64,000 nucleotides of DNA from the NCBI GenBank assembly GCA_937922785.1, contig CALAJQ010000008.1, positions 62,001 to 126,000 on the forward strand. Direction: 5' to 3'. This stretch comes from an uncultured Acidimicrobiales bacterium. Lineage in GTDB: Bacteria; Actinomycetota; Acidimicrobiia; Acidimicrobiales; SZUA-35. Under the pieces are notes generated by a model. That model was not told where the DNA came from, ran no database searches, and saw nothing but the letters and a program-made list of their open reading frames with translations. A program made the position numbers and the translations under genes. This document shows positions 25,124-33,100 of this stretch, one piece after another. Each line of letters starts with the position of its first letter. The stretch's first letter is position 1.

Positions 25124-26035
25124 ATGACTTCTAACCAACTCGAGCGCGCTCGCGCATTGGCACTACCACAACGAGAAGCAATGCTTAGGCGTGACTCCTC
25201 GGTTGAACAATTTTGGACCGTGAACCGGGCCTTGTTAGTAGACGCCTGGTCTGAATGGGATGAAACAGAGGCCACCAATGCCGGTGCACTCAACAGCTCT
25301 TTGATTCACAAAGACCTGCGTGTCGCGGTCACAGACGCCTGGGATGACCCAAGCAAGGAATCGGCCGTGCGCGACCTGATGCAAGAACCAGTTGAAGGGG
25401 TCTTCTCATTTCAGTTCTTTGACCCGGAGAAGTTGGCGGACCTGCGTGACTACCTGGAACAGGTCTGGGACGCTGGCATCCCGCTTCGGCCACCTTATGG
25501 GATCGTGCTGAACCGCAAGGGAGCGATGTTGGACAATCGGTCTACCGGGTGCTTGGCCGCCCCGAGCTTCCAGGACTTCTACTCGCTGGTGATGGACACT
25601 TACATGCGTCCAATTTCGCGGCTGTTGTTCCCCGAGATCGTTGGATATGACACCCAGACTTTCGGGTTCTCAATCAACTACCAGCCGAACACCGACACCT
25701 CGATTCGGCCCCACTCTGACGCTTCAGCAGTAACTCTGAACATCAACCTGAACCTGCCCGATGAGCAGTTCACCGGTTCTACCGTTGACTTCCTCGATTC
25801 ATCCACCGGACAGGGCGTGGGTCTAACTTTCGAGCCAGGCACCGCAATGATCCATCGTGGTCTCGTGCCCCACGCCGCCCAACCAATCACATCGGGGGAG
25901 CGAACCAACTTCGTTCTTTGGCTCTTTGGCGAGGGTGGAGCCGTGCCACCGCAATGGAACGATTCCACAACAGCTAGTGCCGCCGAACGCTGGACGGTTC
26001 CGAACGCACCACAGGACTTCTACGCTCCGTTCTAG
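25124..26035 (+). CDS. 2-oxoglutarate/Fe(II)-dependent oxygenase-like protein
   Basis: 303 residues. The C-terminal half has the double-stranded beta-helix facial triad pattern: PHSDAS (HxD), then a distal His in HRGLVPHAAQPI followed by GERTNFVLWLFG, where the Arg binds 2-oxoglutarate. It resembles prolyl/lysyl hydroxylase-type (P4Hc) domains. Start follows AAACGGGAG. Co-directional 19 bp after the SDR, so the two may form one oxidative unit. Substrate unknown. Confidence 0.82.
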   Translation: MTSNQLERARALALPQREAMLRRDSSVEQFWTVNRALLVDAWSEWDETEATNAGALNSSLIHKDLRVAVTDAWDDPSKESAVRDLMQEPVEGVFSFQFFDPEKLADLRDYLEQVWDAGIPLRPPYGIVLNRKGAMLDNRSTGCLAAPSFQDFYSLVMDTYMRPISRLLFPEIVGYDTQTFGFSINYQPNTDTSIRPHSDASAVTLNINLNLPDEQFTGSTVDFLDSSTGQGVGLTFEPGTAMIHRGLVPHAAQPITSGERTNFVLWLFGEGGAVPPQWNDSTTASAAERWTVPNAPQDFYAPF

Positions 26036-26097
26036 GCAGCGGGCTCTAGGCGTGGGTTTGCAAGTGCGTTAAAGGGGTTTGGTGTAAGTTCCGCTGG

Positions 26098-27099
26098 GTG
26101 GAGGCAACCCCGGACATGATTGAGGCGGTCGCGGTTTATGAGCCGCGGGCGCGCATCGTGGGTGTTTCCCACCTTGTTGGAGGTGTTTCGGCGCTTGTCG
26201 TGCGTCTCGATCTCGATCTCGACGACGATGGGCTGAAGCGGCGTGTCGTGTTTCGCCAACACAGTGATAAGGCGCAGAAGAATCACACAGACACCATCGC
26301 CGCGAAAGAGTTCGCGGTTCTTGAGCACCTGAGCCGAGCTGGCGTTGCCGTACCGACGCCGCTTGCGACGTCAACGTCAAACAATGGCCAGGGGCCGTGG
26401 CTGCTTCTGGAGTGGATTGAGGGTTCGACCGAGCTGACGCCGGCATGGGTCAATATCGGCCTCGACGCCATGGTCGACTTTCTACACGTGCTTCAAGCGG
26501 TCGCCTTGCCCACCACCACGCTTCCCGGAATCGAACCCATCGAAAATCCCGAAGAGGCCATTGTGCCGCATCTACCCGATGACGAAATTGGCCGGGCCCT
26601 CGCCGAGCATCTGGCAGCCGGTATCAAACGGTCGCCGAACCAACGGGTGCTACTCCATGGGGACTACTGGCCCGGCAACGTCTTGTTTCACGAAGGCAGT
26701 CTCGTGGCGGTAATCGACTGGGAGGATGCGGCCGTAGGTGATCCGCTGGTCGACCTGGCGACGGCTCGCGTCGAATTGATTTGCGCCTACGGCCAAGCAG
26801 CGGTCGACCGGTTCACCGAACGCTTCCTCGGTCAAACGCCTCCGCTGGATCTCACCGATCTCCCGCTGTGGGACATCTACGTGTCGGCAACTGCACTTTC
26901 AGCAATGCACCTCTGGGGTCTGTCGCCAGAAGAAGAGGCCAAGCGCCGGCAAGCGACCAGGGATTTCTTTGAACGAGCGGCCGAAGAAATTGTGTCCCTT
27001 AGATCGCGACCAGCCATACGGGCGACAAACCTGGCACCACGCTACGGCGCACGTCGGCACCGAGGGCTCGATATGCGATCGCCGACTAGGTGGTCGTAA
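26098..27099 (+). CDS. Aminoglycoside phosphotransferase/choline kinase-like protein
   Basis: 333 residues from GTG. Kinase-like fold: Lys/Glu lobe (AAKEFAVLEHLSRAGVAVPT), hinge LLLEWIEGS, catalytic loop VLLHGDYWPGNVLF and metal-binding VAVIDWEDAAVGDP. Such proteins phosphorylate small molecules (antibiotics, choline, acyl-CoA precursors); the substrate is not predictable. The C-terminal 30 residues are Arg-rich. Confidence 0.88.
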   Translation: MEATPDMIEAVAVYEPRARIVGVSHLVGGVSALVVRLDLDLDDDGLKRRVVFRQHSDKAQKNHTDTIAAKEFAVLEHLSRAGVAVPTPLATSTSNNGQGPWLLLEWIEGSTELTPAWVNIGLDAMVDFLHVLQAVALPTTTLPGIEPIENPEEAIVPHLPDDEIGRALAEHLAAGIKRSPNQRVLLHGDYWPGNVLFHEGSLVAVIDWEDAAVGDPLVDLATARVELICAYGQAAVDRFTERFLGQTPPLDLTDLPLWDIYVSATALSAMHLWGLSPEEEAKRRQATRDFFERAAEEIVSLRSRPAIRATNLAPRYGARRHRGLDMRSPTRWS

Positions 27100-27147
27100 C
27101 CGCTCGCAAGCGGGAATATGAGGCAGTTGGCGACAACATGTTTCCAA

Positions 27148-27170
27148 GATGGTAACATCTTGTTACCATC
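27148..27170. promoter_or_regulatory. Perfect TetR-type operator abutting the regulator start
   Basis: GATGGTAACA-tct-TGTTACCATC, 10-bp perfect arms, ends 6 bp before the ATG of the TetR gene. There is no Shine-Dalgarno between, so transcription probably starts in or near the palindrome (leaderless mRNA) and the repressor blocks its own promoter. Confidence 0.75.
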
Positions 27171-27176
27171 TACTGC

Positions 27177-27758
27177 ATGCCCAAGATTCAGGCCGATACG
27201 GTTGCTGCCCATCGCGAGGCAAAGGAGCGCGAGATCCTCGACGCTGCTTCCAAGTTCTTCGCTGTCGGGGAGCTGGCCACGATCGCAACGTTGGCTGATG
27301 CTGTCGGCTTAAGCCGAACAGCCCTCTACAAGTACTTCGGGTCAATCGACGAGATTCGCTGGCGAATCATTGAAGACTCCTTCGCCGAGTGGGGAGAGAT
27401 AGTCGCCTCACGAGTGGCCGAAGCCAGCACGCCTGAAGGAAAGATAGATGCTTACGTAGAAGCGACGCTTGCGTTAGCGGACAGGGGTGTTCATCGAATA
27501 GCGACACAAGCCGGTCAAACGGCCCAGTCGCCGGAGCACGATGAGCGCATTGCCACATTTATGGAACGTCTGGGCCTGCCGCTGGTCGCTGCGCTGCTCG
27601 AACTGGAGGTTAACCACGCCACGATTGTTGGCACGCTCATCGATGGAATTCTCGGGCGTGCCATCCAACTTATCGATGCCGGGCGAGACGTTGAAGTGAT
27701 TACAGAGACCACCCTCGAACTTGTACGTCGAGCAACGATCGCCCAGGAGAAAGAGTGA
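27177..27758 (+). CDS. TetR-family regulator
   Basis: 193 residues. N-terminal HTH: REILDAASKFFAVGELATIA, LADAVGLSRTALYKYFGSID. The C-terminal ligand domain is helical and unspecific. Likely autoregulated via the palindrome upstream, and controls the ABM monooxygenase gene whose GTG overlaps its stop by 4 bp. Confidence 0.93.
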   Translation: MPKIQADTVAAHREAKEREILDAASKFFAVGELATIATLADAVGLSRTALYKYFGSIDEIRWRIIEDSFAEWGEIVASRVAEASTPEGKIDAYVEATLALADRGVHRIATQAGQTAQSPEHDERIATFMERLGLPLVAALLELEVNHATIVGTLIDGILGRAIQLIDAGRDVEVITETTLELVRRATIAQEKE

Positions 27759-28063
27759 CGGAAATGACCTACATCGTTGTCAACGAGTTGTTTGTCGAAG
27801 CGAAGGACGCTGACACCTTTGAAGCGAATTTCGGGGCGAGCATGCGAGGGACGTTGGGTGAGGTTCCCGGGCTCATGACAGCCCGGCTGCTCGCTCCTCA
27901 GAGCGATGATCGAGGCTACTTATCCGTTTTGGAGTTCTCCGATAAGGGATCGTACGACTCGTACCTGATTTCTCCAGCCTTTGCCGCGGCCCATCAGTGG
28001 CCCGCTCACGCTCCCTTTAGTCGCAATGAACTCGGAGAATTTACCCAACTCATGCAGCTCTAG
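27755..28063 (+). CDS. Antibiotic-biosynthesis monooxygenase (ABM) domain protein
   Basis: 102 residues from GTG 27755 (an ATG 3 codons later is equally possible). Ferredoxin-like ABM fold: YIVVNELFVEAKDADTFEAN, PGLMTARLLAPQSDDRGYLS and VLEFSDKGSYDSYL. Small dimeric proteins of this family oxidise or bind quinones, heme or aromatic substrates. Translationally coupled to the TetR gene. Confidence 0.85.
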   Translation: MTEMTYIVVNELFVEAKDADTFEANFGASMRGTLGEVPGLMTARLLAPQSDDRGYLSVLEFSDKGSYDSYLISPAFAAAHQWPAHAPFSRNELGEFTQLMQL

Positions 28064-28100
28064 TTCTGCTCACAGACACCAGCACGAAGGAGAACTGATA

Positions 28101-28345
28101 GTGGAGACAGATCAACTTCTCAAAGGTTGATGGACCATTGATCCATCGAGAGCGAGCGTTGCAGCGACCGCAAAATGATGAAGTTCGTCCGCGTCAAAGC
28201 CAGGCCCGACCTGGAGTCCGGTTGGATCTCCGTCGATAGTGGCAAGATCTCGGGGAGATCACATTTCCAGATATTGCTGTCGTTAGTGAGGAAACACCAC
28301 TCAAAGCCGAGAATCACTGCGGTCCCAGAATCATTCTCGTCGGGC
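28101..28345 (+). pseudogene. Decayed YceI-family remnant
   Basis: AAGGAG and a GTG at 28101 open a frame (VETDQLLKG) that hits TGA at 28128, then continues WTIDPSRASVAATAK, a YceI-like start (W-x-I-D-P-x-x-S). After a frameshift near 28173 the neighbouring frame gives KFVRVKARPDLESGWISVDS. A further frame gives GEITFPDIAVVSEET (compare YceI P-x-ITF). The TGA is not at a Cys position, so decay is more likely than recoding. Fills most of the 369-bp gap between the ABM and HNH genes. Confidence 0.42.
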
Positions 28346-28432
28346 TCATAACCCGAAGGTCGGGGAAGAGGGAGAACCCTACTGTTTAGTGGATTTTTCG
28401 ATAGTGTCATAGGCCCTCGTCATACTGTACTC

Positions 28433-29707
28433 ATGAACAAATCGGCGGATTTTGAACAGTATTTGGAGACGGCTAACGAGGCGTTGCAGGCCTTGTTGGC
28501 CGAGATGGATTCAACGGAATTGACGACACAGATGACCCCGGCTGACGTTGCCTGTTTGGTTGCTAAGACGCGGTTGGCTCAGCGTCGGTTGGCTGCAGTG
28601 TTGATTCTGGCTAGCGAGGCGGCGAAGCTTCACGCTGCCGCCGGCGTTGGCCCGCCGGTTGAAGAGGTACTTCGCGATGGCTTGTCGGTCGGTGAGGTCA
28701 CCGCCCGGCAAGAGACTGAGCGTGCCCGTGTAAGCGAGCGGTTCCCGGCCGTTCGTCAATCCATTGTTTCCGGCGAAGCGTTTCCTGAGAATGTTGATGT
28801 GTTGGCTCGGATAACGTCCCGAATGACCGAGACAGAAATCACCGAACTGGCAGAGGCCGACCATCGGTTGGCGAAATCCGCGGGCCGGCTGTCGTCAGAT
28901 TCGTTCCGCAAATCCCTAGAACGCCGACGAAACAAGATCCGGGCCGATCATGGCCAAACCGCTGCCCAGCAAGCATCGGCTAACACGTTTGCGTCGATCC
29001 GGGCATCGAATGATGAGCGCACGTTTCGGGTGGCTGCCGTGTTTGACCCACTGCAGGGCACGGCAGCCCAGATCGCGCTCGATCACGAGTTTCGACGACT
29101 AAGTAAAGAACTCGGAGAGGGCCACGGAATGGATAGCGAGCAGATTTCGGCCCAGGCCCTTCACGATCTGATTGTGCGGGGCGCTTCCACCACGCCCACC
29201 GAGGAAAACAACCGGCCCGGCGTCGTACTTCATGTCCACACCGACGGCCAAACAATGGCAACCGGCCCGCACAAGCATTCGATGCTTGAAACCAACGACC
29301 GGGTTCCGTTAACGCCCGGCGTCCTTGGCCGTTTGGCGTGTGATTGTGTGATTCGCCGGATCGAAACGTTGCCTGACGGGAACGTGCATGTGTCCGTTTC
29401 ATCTCGGACAGCCACCCCAACTCAAAGGGCGGCGCTTCGAGCACTGTATGACCGGTGCCCGATCAGTGGTGCGCCGTGGTCGCAGATGGAAGTGCACCAC
29501 GTGAAGTTTGTGTCCGACGGAGGCGAGACAGAACTGTCGAACCTAATTCCTATCAGTAGGCGTTGGCACCATCTCATCCATGACGAGGGCTGGAAGCTGG
29601 CGATGGCCGCCGACCGGACACTCGAGCTGTCCCGACCGGACGGGACGCTCCACAAATCCATCGCCCCACCAATCCCAGTTCTACACCAACACGCACTCGC
29701 TGCCTAA
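28433..29707 (+). CDS. DUF222/HNH endonuclease-domain protein (13E12 repeat family)
   Basis: 424 residues. Helical DUF222 domain (about 1-330) followed by an HNH nuclease motif: CPISGAPWSQMEVHHVKFVS, LSNLIPISRRWHHLIHDEGW. This family is multicopy in many actinobacteria (mycobacterial REP13E12) and often marks mobile or recombining DNA. No terminal repeats are evident here. The absence of a Shine-Dalgarno suggests leaderless translation. Confidence 0.9.
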   Translation: MNKSADFEQYLETANEALQALLAEMDSTELTTQMTPADVACLVAKTRLAQRRLAAVLILASEAAKLHAAAGVGPPVEEVLRDGLSVGEVTARQETERARVSERFPAVRQSIVSGEAFPENVDVLARITSRMTETEITELAEADHRLAKSAGRLSSDSFRKSLERRRNKIRADHGQTAAQQASANTFASIRASNDERTFRVAAVFDPLQGTAAQIALDHEFRRLSKELGEGHGMDSEQISAQALHDLIVRGASTTPTEENNRPGVVLHVHTDGQTMATGPHKHSMLETNDRVPLTPGVLGRLACDCVIRRIETLPDGNVHVSVSSRTATPTQRAALRALYDRCPISGAPWSQMEVHHVKFVSDGGETELSNLIPISRRWHHLIHDEGWKLAMAADRTLELSRPDGTLHKSIAPPIPVLHQHALAA

Positions 29708-29812
29708 CGGCGCCACCCACAAACCACGAACCTACGAATACTCAATCCGGCTAGCACCTGCGGCCCGCCGCCCGCAGCACTACTAGCTAGATGCCCATCG
29801 CTTCTTGACAAC

Positions 29813-29844
29813 TAAATAGCACTGTCGATAAATAGCACTGTCGA
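29813..29844. repeat. 16-bp tandem duplication
   Basis: TAAATAGCACTGTCGA occurs twice in exact tandem in the 185-bp convergent gap between the HNH gene and the SDR gene. Confidence 0.85.
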
Positions 29845-29863
29845 CGAAATCGCTAGGTCGGCC

Positions 29864-29894
29864 AAACAGCCAAGCCCTAAAACAGCCACGCCCT
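29864..29894. repeat. 15-bp near-perfect duplication at an SDR gene end
   Basis: AAACAGCCAAGCCCT and AAACAGCCACGCCCT (one mismatch, period 16). The second copy overlaps the stop codon of the leftward SDR gene. Confidence 0.75.
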
Positions 29895-30666
29895 AGTTGG
29901 GGAATCGCATCTGTTGCACTTGGGCTGACAGGCCTCCATCGAGAACCCACAACTGGCCTGTGGCGTATCGTGCTTCGTCCGAAGCTAGCCAAAAGACCAG
30001 GTTGGCCATGTCGACAGGAGTGCCGATCGTTCGAAGTGGGTGGACAAATTCTGCCTCGGCCCTTGCTGCGGCGGGGTCAACACCGTCCGGGTAGAACTGT
30101 TCGAGCATGGGGGTGTCGATATATCCCGGGCAGATTGCGTTAACTCGAATTCCTTCGGGTCCGTGGTCAACTGCCATTGCCTTTGTGATCATGTGGACCG
30201 CACCCTTTGTTGCGCAATAGGCCGCCAGTTTCGGATCCGCGATGTAGCCGTCGTAGCTACCAAAGTTGATGATCGACGCACCCGGAGACTGCCGCAACAT
30301 CGCCAGCGCGTGCTTCGATGCCAGGAAGGTTCCGGTCACGTTGATGGCGAAGATTCGTTCCCACTCCTCAACAGTGGTGTGCTCGACGGTTTTCTCGATC
30401 TCGATTCCAGCAGCGTTAACGACGATGTCGAGACGGCCTTGTTCGGCCTCGATCTGATCGATTCCAGCCTTTACAGCGGCTTCGTCAGTTACATCGAAGG
30501 GCAAGAAGGTTCCCGCCGCCGGAGAGTCGCCAATGGTTCCGTGTTCGCTTAGGTCGCCAGCGTAGACAAACGCGCCTTCTCGCTCGAGGCGCTCACAAAC
30601 TGCTCGTCCCGCCCCGCCACGACCTCCCGTGACTAACGCAACTCGTCCTTCTAATGGCCTGGTCAT
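29893..30666 (-). CDS. Short-chain dehydrogenase/reductase
   Basis: 257 residues, classical SDR: TGGRGGAGRAV (NAD-binding), VNAAGIE, INFGSYDGY (Ser) and YCATKGA (Tyr/Lys), C-terminal GQLWVLDGG. Its start overlaps the Rieske oxygenase stop by 4 bp, so it probably oxidises the oxygenase product, for example an alcohol or dihydrodiol. Confidence 0.94.
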   Translation of the reverse strand: MTRPLEGRVALVTGGRGGAGRAVCERLEREGAFVYAGDLSEHGTIGDSPAAGTFLPFDVTDEAAVKAGIDQIEAEQGRLDIVVNAAGIEIEKTVEHTTVEEWERIFAINVTGTFLASKHALAMLRQSPGASIINFGSYDGYIADPKLAAYCATKGAVHMITKAMAVDHGPEGIRVNAICPGYIDTPMLEQFYPDGVDPAAARAEAEFVHPLRTIGTPVDMANLVFWLASDEARYATGQLWVLDGGLSAQVQQMRFPN

Positions 30667-31778
30667 GCGGTGCCTTTCCGGTAACTCTCCAGAATCAGTC
30701 CGTGGAAGTGATGGAGAGCATGTTCTGATAGTCCCGAACCTGCTGGGTCGTTGACGATTCGGCCTTGAGTGAATGCTGGCGTAGTCATTCCCCGCTGCAC
30801 GCTTTCCACCAGGTTGATGTCTTCCACCTGAAGCACCTCGTCGAGGTAGCGAATCGATTCGAGTTCTGCGGTGTTTGGCTCGTTCGATTCCAGAAAGAAG
30901 TCATATGTTTCATAGGTAAGGCTCGGCCCGGCGGGGATGATGTTCAGAATGATCATGTTGCCGCGGCCGGGGTAGCGCATGATGCAGGTGTTGGGCCACA
31001 GCCACCAGACTGCGTGGTCGGTTACCGTGGCGTCGCTGACGTCATAGGCGGTGTTGTCGGACTTGCCGGCTTCGGCCATGTGGCTTGAGTAGATGCCGTG
31101 AGTAGTCACTCTGTAAGTGTCCATATCAACCAGGGATACGAAGTCTTTGTGGGCGACATGGCAGTGGTAGCACTCAAGGAAGTTGTCAACCACGTTCTTC
31201 CAGTTGCTGTTGATCGTGTAGCTCAATCGATGGGCAAAGGTCAGTTGCTCCACATCTGGCGCCCAATGAGCAATCTCTGCCCCGAGGTCACCAGCCTGTT
31301 CGGCCAATGAGGCTGCGGAGCTGTCGAGATTCACATAAACGAACCCTCCGAATTCTTCAACCTGCACGTCGTCAAGACAGATTGATCCAGTGTCGAAATC
31401 CTGAAGTGAGTTGGTGTGGCGGGCGGCCAACAGCTGACCGCCCAGGTCGTAAGTCCAAGCGTGATACGGGCAAACGATGCTGTTTGTGGTGCCTTCGCCT
31501 TCCAGCAGATGATGGGCCCGATGCTTGCAAACGTTGTAGAAAGCGCGCAGCACTCCGCCCTTGTCTCGAACACAGACAATCGGCATTCCGGCCACTTCTA
31601 CGGTTACGTAGGCACCCGGGTTTCGAACCTTCTCGGTGTGGCAAACCCACTGCCAGTTCTTGGCTATGACGTGGCGCTGGTCAGCCTCGAACCAAACCTG
31701 TTTGGTGTACGCGTCGGCGTGCAAGGACATTGACTGGCCAGGATCTGGTTTCCAGCCGCTACTGATGTCGACAGTCAT
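30663..31778 (-). CDS. Rieske non-heme iron oxygenase, large subunit
   Basis: 371 residues. Rieske [2Fe-2S] ligands in CKHRAHHL and CPYHAWTYDL. Mononuclear iron site in NFLECYHCHVAH (two His), with the acidic third ligand expected in the C-terminal half. The length and motif spacing resemble the GbcA/choline-monooxygenase/carnitine-oxygenase branch, so a quaternary-amine or similar substrate is possible. No reductase gene adjacent. Forms an operon with the SDR downstream. Confidence 0.92.
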   Translation of the reverse strand: MTVDISSGWKPDPGQSMSLHADAYTKQVWFEADQRHVIAKNWQWVCHTEKVRNPGAYVTVEVAGMPIVCVRDKGGVLRAFYNVCKHRAHHLLEGEGTTNSIVCPYHAWTYDLGGQLLAARHTNSLQDFDTGSICLDDVQVEEFGGFVYVNLDSSAASLAEQAGDLGAEIAHWAPDVEQLTFAHRLSYTINSNWKNVVDNFLECYHCHVAHKDFVSLVDMDTYRVTTHGIYSSHMAEAGKSDNTAYDVSDATVTDHAVWWLWPNTCIMRYPGRGNMIILNIIPAGPSLTYETYDFFLESNEPNTAELESIRYLDEVLQVEDINLVESVQRGMTTPAFTQGRIVNDPAGSGLSEHALHHFHGLILESYRKGTA

Positions 31779-31852
31779 ACTTGGGCCGTGGGGAGTCGAG
31801 TCATTTTCACACCCTAACTCCCGGCCCTGATTTCATCGAGCCGGTGGTAGAG

Positions 31853-32449
31853 CTAGCTAGCGATCAGCGCCTCAACGTCTGAGCGCAGCGAGCCGTAGCC
31901 TGTGGTTTGCCAGGTGCCGTCGTCGTTTAGGTACACATAGGTTCGCTGCTCGTCAACGCCGAAACGGTCCCAAAGTTCGGTGCCGTCAGCTACATGGGCA
32001 AAGGAATTTGCTCCGGTTTGATCTAGGAACTGAGCCTTCGAGCTGGCGTTGTCACTTAGTCCGGGTACGCCAATGAATAGAACTGCGTCACCGAATTCTT
32101 GCTGGACCTCCACGACCGTGGGGGCTTCCCGTCGTCAATGCGGTCACCACGGGGCCCAGAACCAAAACACCACGTCCTTGTTTTGGACAGTCTCCAAATC
32201 GAGAATCGGCCCGTCGATTGTTGCGAACTCGCCGGTGAGAATCTGGTCTATGGGCAGAGCAGCATTGTCAGATGAGCTTCCGGCTTCACCGCCTGCCGCA
32301 CACCCAGTGAGTAACAGGCCAATCCCAATTGCCAAAGCAAACAAGGCACGCAACCGAGACCGCGGCTGCTGGGTCAACGCAGTTGCTTTAGCGTCGGTTG
32401 CTGATCTTGTGCCCACTGCGAAGACTTTACATGCGGTGGCTGACTTCAA
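31853..32449 (-). CDS. Probable selenoprotein: thioredoxin-like lipoprotein with UxxU active site
   Basis: Read through two in-frame TGA codons (32144-32146 and 32135-32137), the frame encodes about 198 residues. It has a signal peptide with lipobox LLTGC (C50 from the TTG at 32449; GTG 32416 is an alternative start). A TlpA/ResA-like thioredoxin domain follows, with active site FWFWAPW-U-P-H-U-RREAPTV and C-terminal strands (DAVLFIGVPG, TYVYLNDDGTWQ). Both TGAs fall exactly on the two catalytic Cys positions of WCxxC. A hairpin with GGTC loop lies 10 nt beyond the second TGA (32107-32124). It directly follows the response regulator stop, so belongs to the DUF1772/kinase/regulator operon. Likely an extracytoplasmic thiol/selenol oxidoreductase. 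Confidence 0.8.
32107..32124 (-). promoter_or_regulatory. Candidate bacterial SECIS hairpin for the UxxU protein
   Basis: On the minus strand CCCCCAC-GGTC-GTGGAGG: 7-bp stem with one mismatch and a GGTC apical loop. The loop starts 17 nt after the second TGA and 26 nt after the first, inside the 16-37 nt window known for bacterial SECIS elements. GG/GU in the loop is the SelB-contacting feature of E. coli fdhF. Confidence 0.6.
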
Positions 32450-33100
32450 TCAGTCACCAAGACTGACGATGCCAGACTCATAGGCGGCGATAACCGCTTG
32501 GACGCGATCTCGGATGCCAAGTTTGGTTAGCACGCGGCTGATGTGGGTTTTTACAGTTGCCTGGCTTAAGAACAGACGCTCGGCGATTTCGGCGTTAGAG
32601 AGACCGCCGGCCAAGCTCTTGAGAACCTCAAGTTCGCGTTCTGTCAGCTGATCCATGCCGGCCACAACTCGTGGTTTCGCGGCACCTCGCGCCTGTTCGA
32701 AGACTGCCTGCACCAGCGAAGGGGCAAGCACCGCATCACCGTCGGCGACAGCTCGGATTGACGCTACAAGCTCATCCGCGGATGCGTCCTTAAGTAGAAA
32801 GCCAGACGCGCCTGCGGCAATTGCCGCCGACACGTATTCATCAAGGCCGAACGTGGTGAGGATTATGATCTTCGGCGCGTCGGGCTCGCCAAGGATGTGT
32901 TTGGCTGCCGCTAGCCCGTCGAGCTCTGGCATGCGGATGTCCATCAGCACGACGTCGACGCGTCTCGTCCGGCACGCTTCGATGATTTCTACACCGTTCG
33001 CCGCCGACGCCACGATGGACATGTCAGTTTCGTTGCCCACGATCAACTCGAAACCGGTGCGGATCATTTCGAGATCGTCAGCTACGGCTACACGAATCAT
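32450..33100 (-). CDS. NarL/LuxR-family response regulator
   Basis: 216 residues. Receiver domain with phospho-Asp in VVLMDIRMPELDG, and switch residues in IIILTTF. C-terminal LuxR HTH: LTERELEVLKSLAGGLSNAE, then RLFLSQATVKTHISRVLTKL. Overlaps the kinase gene by 4 bp. Its stop directly abuts the UxxU selenoprotein frame, so the selenoprotein is probably co-transcribed. Confidence 0.96.
   Translation of the reverse strand: MIRVAVADDLEMIRTGFELIVGNETDMSIVASAANGVEIIEACRTRRVDVVLMDIRMPELDGLAAAKHILGEPDAPKIIILTTFGLDEYVSAAIAAGASGFLLKDASADELVASIRAVADGDAVLAPSLVQAVFEQARGAAKPRVVAGMDQLTERELEVLKSLAGGLSNAEIAERLFLSQATVKTHISRVLTKLGIRDRVQAVIAAYESGIVSLGD

Noticed and set aside
28120-28410. Leftward 96-residue open frame
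   Set aside because: No ribosome site, no recognisable domain, and it lies opposite the YceI-like remnant.
29863-29896. Possible att site or IS end
   Set aside because: The two 15-bp units lie in tandem rather than flanking an element; no transposase or integrase nearby.
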